DNA of 33,254 nt from Akkermansia sp. Its GTDB lineage: Bacteria; Verrucomicrobiota; Verrucomicrobiia; Verrucomicrobiales; Akkermansiaceae. A program made the position numbers and the translations under genes. Positions 1-12,000 of the stretch are shown piece after piece; position 1 is the stretch's first letter; each line of letters starts with the position of its first letter. Below the pieces are notes generated by a model, which saw only the letters and a list, made by a program, of their open reading frames with translations, was not told where the DNA came from and searched no databases. The stretch lies in the NCBI GenBank assembly GCA_017398355.1, contig JAFQGD010000005.1, positions 1 through 33,254 of the forward strand. The letters are read 5' to 3'.

Positions 1-2
1 CA

Positions 3-3000
3 GGCACTATTACGGTGAGCGGCTATAATCAAATAACCGTGGCCGGAGCTACGATGAATAATAGTGCGATAGATGCCACCTATATGACTATCAGCGGTAC
101 TTCTTCCTTTGTGGGGGATGTGACGGTATCCACCTTGCTGACACTGGGGGCCGATTTGGCAATTACCCTTGGGGCAGATGCCAGCCTGACGCTGGGAGAG
201 GGCGCGCTTATTGATTTGGCCAATGCCACCTATACCGAGGATGCATTTGGCAACCGCACATATTCCGTCTTTGCTGCGGGCAGCACCGGCACGCATAACC
301 TGGCGGATTTGACGGCATCTATGATTAAGGATGCGCAGATGGGGTACGAGTACGGTTTTGCAGATGGTGCTATTATCATGTCTTTGGTGAGCAAGGAGGT
401 GTTCTTCGGGGATGGCTCGATGACATGGAACGATGAAGCGGATAATACACCTTTCGTCAATGCAAGTGATGAAGCGGTGGCTTTCGCAACGGGCGACGTT
501 GTTACCTTCAATGGAACGGGCACAGCAGACGTGACCTTGGGTGAGGCTATCACCGCTACGGGTGTCACGGTGGCAGAGACTGCCACCGTGAACATGACGG
601 CCGGTACAAACACTTTGACCGTTGCGGCAATGGATGTGGATGGCACCCTCAACTACACGGGAACCGCGTTGACAGCAACTACGTTGACGGTGAATGGTAC
701 CCTCAACTACAATGTGGCAGAGGGTGAAGCCACGATGGGCAACACCATTGCCGGCACAGGTACCTTGCAGAAGACGGGCGAGGGTACGCTGAATCTGGGC
801 TCGCTCAAGAGCAGCAATATCACCGCCGCACTTCATGTGAGCGAGGGCGTATTGAAGTTCACCGACCCGTACAATGGCAGCAACGGGGAAGAAGGGGTCA
901 GCACTCCTCATTTCCTTAATATCATTAGCAAGCTGACCACAAGTGGCACCGGCAAGTTGTTGATTGATGGGGATGTAGCCTATAATCGCCAGTCCGGTTC
1001 CAGCGCTATTGAGATAGATGACAATGTAGAAGTGGCAGGCTTGCTCTACGTGAATTCTTGGACAGCCAATTGCACATACAATGTTGTGTCGGGTGGTCAG
1101 TTGACGGTGGGTAACCGCCTGTACCTCAGCAACGCCCAGATCATGAACGTGAGCGGTGGCTCCCTGGATGCCGGTTCCATTTCTTTGGGCCACGGCGCAG
1201 GTGCCGGTTATACCTCTAAGCTCATTATTGAAAACGGCACGGTGAAGACCGGGGGTATCCTCTTGCGCCATGACAATGCCAGCACCATCAGCATGACCGG
1301 TGGTGAGTTGGAATTTACCCCTGCGGATGCAAGCACAAGTGTCATTTATGCAGACAATGGTACCTCCGGGTATGATGGTAATGCGGTTGCTGCCGCAAGC
1401 AACCTGAATCTTTCCTTCACCGGCGGTAAGTTGGTGGCCAAGGATAGCAGCTGGCTGCTGGGCGTGAGTGACACCGCCGCCAATGTGAAGATTAGCGGCG
1501 TGACGATTGAGACCGCCGCAGATAAGACCGCTACACTGGCCGGTAACATCAACTTTACCCCGGCAGAGGGGGCAGAGGGCACCATCACCAAGACGGGTGC
1601 CGGTACGCTCAAATTGAATGTGACAGAAGGGGTCACCATCACCAAGCTGGCCATTCAGGGTGGTTATGTGGGCAGCGCCAAGGCAATCACTCTTTCCGCA
1701 CTGGAGATTACAGATGGCGGCTTGGCCTACGATTTGAGTAACTATGGCCTCATCACCGCCGCCAACTACAGCGGGGCTCTTACCCTGAACCTGAGCAATG
1801 CAACAGAGGGTGATTATGAGATCTTCCAAGGTGCAGAAAGTCTGAGTGCGGACCAAATAACTGTGGATAGCGGGGCGGATAGTCGCATCCAGGTGACTCA
1901 CAGCGTAGTTGCCGGTTTGGTGAGCATTCATGTATCCATGGATACTGCGGCCAAGACGCTTACTTGGGATACCAACGGCGCAGACAACGTGTGGTCTACA
2001 GGCGGTGCAACCAACTGGGACTCAGATTCTACACCCGGGGCCGATACTTCTTTCTATGATGGGGATGATGTTGCCTTTGCGGGAGCCGGTGAAGAAATCA
2101 CCATTTCCGGGGACGTGGCCCCTGCCAGTGTCACCGTGAGCGGCGAGGACTATAGCTTTGCCGGCAGTGGCAAGATTGTGGGCGAAGGTACGCTGACGGT
2201 GGAAAACGGTGGTAGTTTGGAAATTAAGAGCAAGCAGCGCTACACGGGCGGTACGACGGTGGCTGCCGGTGGTGAATTGATTTTGAGCACGGGCGGCGAA
2301 ACCGGTGCCCTCAAGGGGGATATTGATGTATACGGTACCCTCAAGTTGAATGCCAACGATGCCACAGGCTGGGGTGGCGGAGCAGATGTAGTCTCCTCCA
2401 TCAATGCGTATGAGGGGGGCTTAGTCAGTGCCACAACAACGGACAATTTAACCGGCTCCGGTACTGATATCAACCTGCAGGGTGGTGCTGTTTCCGGCGT
2501 GGCCGGTTCCAACTGGGATTTGGCATACGGTGGTGCAGAGCGTCAGTGGTCTCAGATAACTGCTGAAGCCGCAGCCGGCGCTACGGCTACTCATCCCACC
2601 GTCTCCACCATTTCGGATGTCCGACTTTCCCTGCGCCAGAATGCGACGATTATTTCGGTTGAGGAAAATGCTCAGTTGGTCATTTCAAGTGTCATCGCAC
2701 AGAAGGGTGACCGCATCAACGGTGAAGCGGGCACCCCGGAGGGTTCTGTAGCCGGTTTGAACAAGGTAGGCGCCGGTGAGTTGGTGCTGAGCGGTGTAAA
2801 TACCTATAATCAAGCTACTACCGTGGCAGCCGGTACCCTTACCCTGGCAGACGGTGGTGTGCTCAACAGCGTGGTGACGGTGAATGATGGTGCTACCTTC
2901 AAGCTGGAAGGTGGCTCAACCTATGGTGCTGCCGGCTTGGCAGGTGAGGGCAGCATCATCAAGACCGGCTCCGGCATTGCTAAGCTGACGGCTGCCACCA

Positions 3001-6000
3001 CCGTTTCCTCCTTGGATATTCAAGAAGGCTTTGTGCAAACCGGTGCGGAGACCGCTACAATCAGCACGCTGACGGCTACTGCCGGAACCGGCTTTGCGTA
3101 TGATTTGGCAGCGGGGCAGAAAAAGGTGGTGGCCGAGAGCTTTGATGGCCCCATCACCCTGAAGCTGATTTCCCTTGCCAATGGCACCTTCGAGCTGATG
3201 CAGGGTGCTGCGGGCTTGGATGCAAGCGATGTAAACTTTGAATACAGCGTGGGTTCTCGCGTGCAGGTGGATACAAGTGTGGTGGATGGTCTGGCCAAGT
3301 TGGAAGTGACCATCGGCACCAATAATCTGGATAATCTGGTGTGGAATACCGGTGGCGCATCTGATGATTGGGCAGCCGGTGGTGCAGCCAACTGGACCTC
3401 CGGCGGGGCTGCAGAGCAGTTCCTGAATGGGGATAGCGTGACTTTTGCCGGTACCGGTGAAACCATCACCATCTCCGGCACGGTGAGCCCCGCAGCGATG
3501 ACGGTGACGGGTACGGGCTACGTCTTTGAAGGTACCGGCGCTATTGGTGGTACCTGTGCTCTGACCGTGGCAGGCGGTGCAGAGGCCACCATCTCTACCG
3601 TCAATACGTTTACCGGCGGTACAACGATTGCAGAAGGCGCGACCCTGACCATCACCAAAGCCAAGGCATTGAGCACGTTCAACAACATGACCAATGAAAC
3701 CGTGCTTGGCAAGGTGAGTGGTGCCGGTACGCTTGTGATTAATTTGGATTCTGAGACGCGTGAGGCTGTGGCGAAGGGTTCCGGTGAAAATGCCAACATG
3801 GGTGGATTTACCGGTATCGTTGATGTGCAGCGCGGTACATTCTTTGTGGGTGAGCGCAATAATGGAGATGGAGCCGGTGCCGTGACGGTATTTGCGGCGC
3901 AAAAGGTGATTTTGCGCGAAGAAGGCAGAATGTGGTTGCATACGGACGGTAACGTGTGGGAATTGGGTGCAGCGGTGGATGCGATGTCCGGGGCAGAGCT
4001 GAATAATCGTACCGGTAAGAACAAGCTTAATGGTAAGGTGCGCTTTAATGTGTCGGATTTGGAAAACGGAAGCTATGATGCAGATGGTTGTGTTACGGTT
4101 CGACAGCACTGGGGCGGTGAAATGAACTTTGCCGGCTTGCTGGAGGGTGATGGCACAGTGCAGCTTCTTGCTCCGCTTCATTCCGTCGGCACTTATAAGA
4201 TTACCGGGGATAATAATAGCTTTGCCGGTACATATAAAGTGGTAGATTCACAGGATGCCAATGCTAAGGTTGTCAACCTGCGATTGGGGTCACAAAATGC
4301 TGCTCAATATGCTGATATCAAATTGGCTACGACAGCATCTGCAAGCTACCTGCTGTTGGACAGCGATGCCACCATCAATGGCCTGTATGGCGTGGTAGAT
4401 GCCGAGAATGCTGTGCAGGCACAGGGTGGCAACCGCACGCTGACGGTGACGGAAGGTGACTTTGGCGGCCTGATTATGAATAGCGGAGAGAATGTGCTTT
4501 CCCTTACCAAGCAGGGCGCAGGCACACTTGTACTGCGCGGTGCCAATACCTACACCGGTGCCACCACCATCAACGGTGGCACGTTGGAGGTAGCAGAGGG
4601 TGCCACTATGGGCACCACGGCCATTACCGTGAACAATGGCGGTACACTGAAGGTGAATGCCGGTACCTATGCCAACAGCATCACCGGGGTAGGCACCATT
4701 GCCAAGGGCGGCACGGGCTCAGCCTCGCTCAGCGGTATTGATGCTGCCTTTGCGGGCACTATCGATGTGCAGGGCGGCACGCTGAATGTGGGTGATGCGC
4801 TGGAGATTGGAACGGGCCGCACTCTGAAGGCAGGCGAGACAGGCGCTACGCTGAGCAGCGCCCTGACTCTGAGTGGCGGCACGCTGGCGCTGGACTATGC
4901 AGGCACCGGCAATGCTCTGAGTCTGAACAACGGTGTGCTGACCCTCGCCGGTGGCACCACGCTGAGCCTGAGCGGCCTTAGCCTGAATGCTGAGGCAGAG
5001 AACACCATCACCTTGTTGACAGGGGTTGGCAGCCTGCAAGGCGGCTTGGATGACGGCGCATTGGCTAGTGAGTACTTCAGTACCATCACCGGTTTGGGAA
5101 GCGGTGTTGATTCTTCTACCGTGGGGCTACAGTTGGTCAATGGCAATTTGCAGCTGTATGTGCCGGTACAGGCAACAGGTCTGGAATGGGGTGAAGGTAC
5201 GGGGACTTGGGTGACAGGTGGCGACTTCACGGCCGATGACGAAGACTTCACCGCCGATGCCGCTGTGCGCTTCGGTGCGCTGACGGGTGAGAGCGACACC
5301 GTGACCATCTCCGGCGCTCTGAGTGTGGGCCAGATGACGGTGGATGCCGGTGAGGGCAAGACCTATGAGTTCACCGCAGAGAATGATGCATCCGGCATTG
5401 CCTCGGTAGAGGGTATCAGTATTAACAGCGGCACGGCTTCCTTTGGAACCGGCACGCTGGATATGGCAGATGGCAGCATTACAGTGAACAAAGGTGCTAC
5501 CCTGAGCTTGGCCAACGGTGCTATTACCACCGCCAATGCTGTGGATTTGGAACTCAAGAATGGTTCCGCGTTGGAATGGCAGACCGGCAACACCACCGAT
5601 TACAGCTCTGCCATGGATGTGGCCAATGGTGCGGCTATTTCCTTGGTGAACAACTCCGGAAGTGCTATATCGCTTACCGCCGGTTCATTGAACGAAAATG
5701 GCGAGACAGCTACGGTGAGCATGAGCGGAGGCAATTTCAAACTTGTTGCCGGCTCACTGAATGGCACGGTAGACATGGGGACTGGTGTAAATGTAGAATT
5801 GCTGCGCAGTGCGGCCTCGTTTGCCCAGAACTTTACCGGTGAAGGTGGCTTAATTGTGAATCCGCATCAGGGTGTGCGCCGCATTAGTGGTGAAAATACA
5901 TACTCCGGAGAAACTCGTCTGGATGCACGATTGATTGTGGAAGGTGCGCAAGCCTTGAGTGCCAATACGGTATTTACGGGCAATGCCGGGCAGTTGTATT

Positions 6001-9000
6001 TGTCCAAGGCAGCCGGGGCTGGTAGTGCAGAATACACAATAAACCGAGTACTTGTGACCAGCACGAACCAGATGACCTATGTGGGCATAGGGTCAAACGC
6101 AGAGGATGCGGACTGCGGTGGCCCGGTGACGGGTGTTACCTTGGCGCTGGGAGCCCAAGCCAACGTAGGTGGCAAAATCTACGTTCGTGGAGGCAATACG
6201 CTGGATGTAGCAGCCGGTGCAACCATTGGTGATTTTGTAGACGTAGCGGCCAATGCGACCGTGAAGTTGCATGGCGCTATTGCCAACAAGATTCAGGGTG
6301 CCGGCACGGTGCAGGTGAGCGGCGACATCACTTGGGATAATACGAACAAGGTATATACGGGCGAGACACAGGTACTGGCCGATAGCACGCTGACGGCATC
6401 TGCTCCGTTGACAACCGGTGGCGGCAAGGTAAATGTGTTGGAAAATGGTGCCATCATCATCACAGATACCACTGATTGGGCCAACAAGGTCTATGGTGCC
6501 GGTGCGTTGGTGCTGGTGAATACGGTGACAAATTTGGATGCGGTGATTGATGGCTCTGCAGCTGACACCCTGGCTACAGCTTACGTAGGCATGCCCACGC
6601 AGACCTTCTCCACGACGGATGTGGATGGTATGCTCCAAATCGATGATGCCGCTGCCGCAAATTCTGCTGCTAAGATTACCAACTTGGTGGTGAATGCTGG
6701 CTCGGGTATCAATGTAAGCACAGTGGGCAACGCTCTGAAGATTGGTCAGAACCTGACACTGAGCGGTGCAGGTGATACCGCTGCTGAGCCCGGTACAGCC
6801 GATGCTGCGGCTTTGGCTATCACTACCGCTTCCGGCGAGACGAAGATTAACTCCAATATCACCTTGGCGGCTGATGCTACCATCTTTGCAGGTGGTACAG
6901 GAGACCACCGTTTGAATGGCAGTTTCAACGGGGCTGGCTATACCCTGACCAAGACCGGTAGCGGATTCTTGGGATTGGGTGCTTTTGCCTCCGGCAGCAC
7001 CAATGACCTGAGCGGCGATATGGATATCCAAGGCGGTACGATTCAGTTGGTGGGTATGGGTACGGCAGAGGCGCGCCAGGCCATTGGCAAGACCACGATG
7101 TCAGCCGGAACTAAGTTGTATTTCTACTCAGGTCACTATGACTTTGCAGATGCTGATGGGGCTATAGCATTCGATGGTGATGCGACTCTTGATTTGGGCG
7201 CTGAGGCTACGGCAAAACTTTCTACAAATGTGAGCGGTAGCAGCATCGTGACGATGCGATCTAGCGGTGGAAACGCCAATGGCACGTTGACATTGGCTGC
7301 CGACAACGATTTCTCCGGCACTTGGCAGTTGAATTCTGCGGCATGGAAGCTGGTTTTGGCCAACGCTGATGCTGTGAAGAATGCCACTGTGCAGATGGAT
7401 GCAGCCGGCACGTTGCTTCTCACAGATGAGGCTGAGAACTACAACATCACCTCTCTGAAGGGGTCTGCTACGGGAGCCAAAGTGAATACGAGCAGCAATG
7501 ATCGCCATGGCTTGGTTATTACCAACACACTGACGGATGTAGCTGCATCCAGCTACTCCGGTGCTGTGGCCGGTACGGTGGATGTGAAGCTGGCCGGTGG
7601 TGTGCAGAAGTTTACCGGCACACTGAGTGATGGCGCAACCTTTGCAGTGAGCGATGGTACGCTGGCTATTTCCTCCGCAGACCAGAGCGGCACACACAGC
7701 TTCACCACCACGGGTGGTGTGCTGGATATGACCGGTTATGGCCGCGCAGATGGTGCTGCCGGTGCAGATTCCATCGTAGCTTTGGGCGGGCAGGTGAATG
7801 GCCTGAACTTGGCTGCCAACATGGTGTTGACCGGCACGAGCGATGTAACGGCTGCCTATGAGACCATCACTTTGGGTGGTAACACAGTGCTGGGAGGCGG
7901 GCAGATGAACTTCCGTGTGACGGATTCCACCGATGCTACAAACACCATTCCCGGTTTGGCCGGTGGCTTGTACAAGGAAACCAACACGCTGTACCAAGTG
8001 GGTACCGGTGCGGATGACAGCATCAGCCTGACCGGTGGGGAGAAGACCAGTCTGAACATTTCCTTGCTGGAAGGTTCTATTATTGACCCCACCCCGGGCA
8101 GTGGCGCCGGTGAGTACCGCGACCATCTGTTGATCAGCGGTATCAGCGGTGTGACGCTGGGTGATGCATCTGCCTACTTCGACATGAACTTGGAGAACAT
8201 TGGCAGCACGCAATACTCACTGCAGTTTGTGCAGAGCGCAGTAGACAGCACCTTGGCAGATTTGGTGTTGCGCGCCATGGGCGCTGCAGAGACGCTGTTC
8301 TGGGATGCTGCAGAAGGTGGTGTGTGGAACACCGCTGAGGGTAATACCGATTGGGTGAAGGCTGATATGGCTAGTGGCTCCCCCGTAGCTACCACGACGC
8401 CGGCGGACTTTGAGCAGTACGACCACGTCATCTTCGATGATTTGGCCGGAGCTAAGGAGATCACCGTCACGATGGGAACGGATGAAGAAGGCAGGGCTAT
8501 TGAAATTGGCAGCATGAAGGTGCAGGCGGATTCTACCAACTACACTATCAAGGGCAGTATCAGCAGTGCTGCGGGCAATATCGGTGCGATGCTGAGCAAG
8601 ACCGGAGCCGGCACATTGACACTGACCGGTGCCAATAGCTATGCCGGCAATACCATCATCACCGGTGGTACCGTCATCGCCCAGAATGAAGCGGCATTGA
8701 GCAATACGCAAGTGCAGATTTATGGCGCCGGTACGTGGTTGGTGCTGGATTACGCTTCCACAGGAGATGGCATCTTTGATGCTACGGTGAAGCTGGATGG
8801 CTCCGGTACGAATCCCGGTGGTTCTCTGCGTGCCTTGCAGGATGCCAAGGTCAATGTGGTCATCGCCGGCGACAATGCGGCCAAGGATGTACAGGTGGCC
8901 AGCGGTAAGACGCTGGAGCTGAACGTGCTTTCTGCAGTGAGCACCAAGCTGGGTGGCCGTTTCTACATCAATCGCGACGGCATGGCCGGTACCTTGGTCA

Positions 9001-12000
9001 TGAACTTGGCAGATAATACCACCTTCACACGCACCCAGAACACGGAAGTGTACGCCGGTGAATACGTGCTGAAGGGTGGCAATGGCACCACGATGCAGGA
9101 TAAGAGCCTGCTGGTGGCAGCCGGCGCTACTACCCGCGTGCAGGGTGGCATGACCTTGCAGGTGGATACCTTGGGTGGTATCAGCGGTACATACGGTGAT
9201 GTGGTGCTGGAGGATGCTTCCAAACTTGCCATCAACTCGGCAGATGCTGTGACGATTAACAACGCCATCACCTCCGAAGGTGCTACGCTGACGGCTCAGA
9301 ATGCTACGCTGAAAGATTTGACGCTTTCCGGTGATGCAGATACCACACTTGCCGGTGGCACTTGGGAGCTGAAGAAGGGTGCTATCAGCTGGGCTGATGG
9401 TGCAGACGTTTCCTTGGCTCTGGGTGAAAACACCACCGTGAAAGTGGATGATGACACGCTGAAGAGTGTGAAGGTGGATGCCGCCGGTGCTACGCTGACA
9501 ACGGCCAAGACCGCGGCAGATAGCGTCTCCGATTTGAGCGTGGGCACCATTACCGTGGGTAATGGCGGTAGCGTGAGCAAGGTTGATTTGACCATCACCG
9601 GTACCGGCTCTGCCATTCAAGGCACCGTGGCCGGCCTGACCGTGGCTCAGGAAGGCAAGGTAGGCGATGCTACACCTGCATTGAGCTTGGCAGGTGGCGT
9701 GGCTGATAGCCTGACGATTGAACGCGGCGTGGCTTCTGTCACCGCGACGGATACTTTGGCTCAAATCAGCAGTGGTACAGTGCTTATCAGCGGTGCTGAT
9801 GCTGCCCTGCAACTTAATGGCGCGAATGCACTGGTGAAGGATGATGGCAATACAGCTGCTGATATCACCATCAATGCCGGTAAGCTTTTGGGTGCCGGTG
9901 GCTACACCGGGCAGGTGACGGTTGATGATGAGGGCGAGGCCCGCACCATCACACTGGATGGCCTGAGCGATAAAGCTACGGTGGTGTTGCAGAAGTTCGA
10001 GACCGAGAAGGGCGTGAGCACGCTGAAGGGCATGCAGAACCTGACCTTGGCCGGCAGCTCCTACATTACCCTGACGAGCAATTTGGAAGCCGGTGAAGGC
10101 AACCTGCTGTTCGACTTTGCTGATGCTACCGGCAAGGTGCAACTGGCCGAAGGCGCCACGATGACGGTGGATGTGAACAGTGTGCTGGGCAATGTGCTGG
10201 ATGCTACTGAAGCGGGCGGCATTACCTACACGCTGGCAGACGCAGATATTTCTGCACTGGGTACACCCGGCAAGGTTGTCTTTGATTCTGTGCTGAATCT
10301 CTACAACATTGTAGCAAGCTTCAACACGGATGGTACGTTGGTGCTGAGTAATACGCAGGTGCCGCTGGCAGATGAAAGCATCTACCGCAGCTCGGATGAC
10401 AACGTGGATAGCACGGATTGGGCCGGCAATGGGGCCGATGTATACTCCAGTGGCGATAAGTATGCTTCCGTCTACATCGACAAGGATACAGTGGTTGACC
10501 TGAAGGGAGTGGCTCCGGATGCAGCCCATGCTAAGGATGGTTTGGTGCTTTCCAACCTGATTGGCCGCGGCAATGGCGCTACGCTGACGATTGAAGGCGA
10601 TGGTGACGATGTGGTGACCATCAACAACAACCTGGAGGCAGATGACCTGGGTAGCAACGTGAAGTCCCTTTCCTTCAACGGCGATATCGATGTAAGCGGC
10701 ACGAAGCTGCAGCTGCTCAACACCATCGCCACCCCCGGTTCTGCTGATGCCGGTGAGTTGGATACAGAATCTGTATACCAAGTGAACGGTAGCCTGACGG
10801 CCGATGCTGATAGCCCGGTTGAGCTGACTGCCGGTATCTTGAGGCTGAATGGAAGGGGCAACGACACCAGCACGCTGGAAGGCGGTCTCACCGTGGAGAG
10901 CGAGATGGCTCAACTCCAAGTGAGCGGTGCAGCCGAAGTAGGCGGCAAACTGCAGGTGAGCGATGCACTTGGTGGCTCTGATGAGCCGGATGATGTGATG
11001 CTGCTTAGTGGCGGTATGCTCACCTTGATGAATGGTGCCTCAGTAGAAGCCGGGTTTGGTATCATGGCAGAATCGCAGGGTAAGGAGACGCTGCGAGTGG
11101 CAGAGAACGCCACGGCTGCTTTGGGCAGCGGCTCTTCGGTGCAGAATGCTGTGCTGGAGCTGCAGCAGGGTTCTGCCCTGCAGGTGGCAGCGGATTCCCT
11201 CGTATCTGTGCGTGGCTTGGTCGGTAAGGGTGCTTTGGTACACGCTGCTGAGGAGGGTGCTACATCTGCTCCCGATATCATCATCACCCCGACTCGTAAC
11301 AGCGTGTTCAGCGGTGATTTGAGCCAGTATGAGGGTCGCATCTCCGTCATCGGCTCAGATCAGACAACTGCTACCCAAGTCTTCGATAAGGTGACAACGG
11401 CCGCTGCTGCTGATTCGAAGCTTGATATGTGGCTGAATGATAGTGCGGTCATTAATGTGGCAGAAGAAACGGGCAACAAGACCCTGAACCTGCGCGAACT
11501 GCATTTGCTGAAGGATTCCGAAACCACGTTTGAGGTGAACAGCGACACGATGGCTGCCGGCGGTGCTCCTGCACTGGCTGTGAACACCACGGCTGCTATG
11601 ATGCCGGGCGCAGAGCTGCTTCTTTCCTCCACCGGTACTGAGGTGCTGAGCGAGCAGGCAGAGTTGCAACTGCTGACGGCTGCAGAAGGTGTGAACCTGA
11701 GCGATTGGGATGGAGCTGATATTACCTTGGATATCACCGATAACGCTTTCCGCAAGATGAGCGAAAGCGCAACCCTGAGCGTGGTGGGCAACGGCGTATA
11801 CGTCAACATGACTGCCAGCAGCACCAATCGCTATGCGGATGCGGTGAGCGCCCCGAACGCCTTGGCCGGTGCAGCTCTGCTCTGGCCGGTGGCTCCGGAC
11901 ACCCTGTCCGTAGATTCTGCACTGAAGGCTGTAGACCAGGCTGTGGCAGATATGCTCAAGGCCGGGGATACCAAGGAGGCTGAACGTGTACTGGCCGCCA

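Noticed and set aside
8217..10919. Minus-strand open frame of 900 codons (with others at 2916-4181, 6093-7031, 7128-8213 and 11355-13019)
   Set aside because: These lie antisense to the autotransporter gene and arise from its codon bias and low complexity. Translations are rich in His/Gln/Ile with no domain signature, and the sense frame has clear repeats and a barrel.
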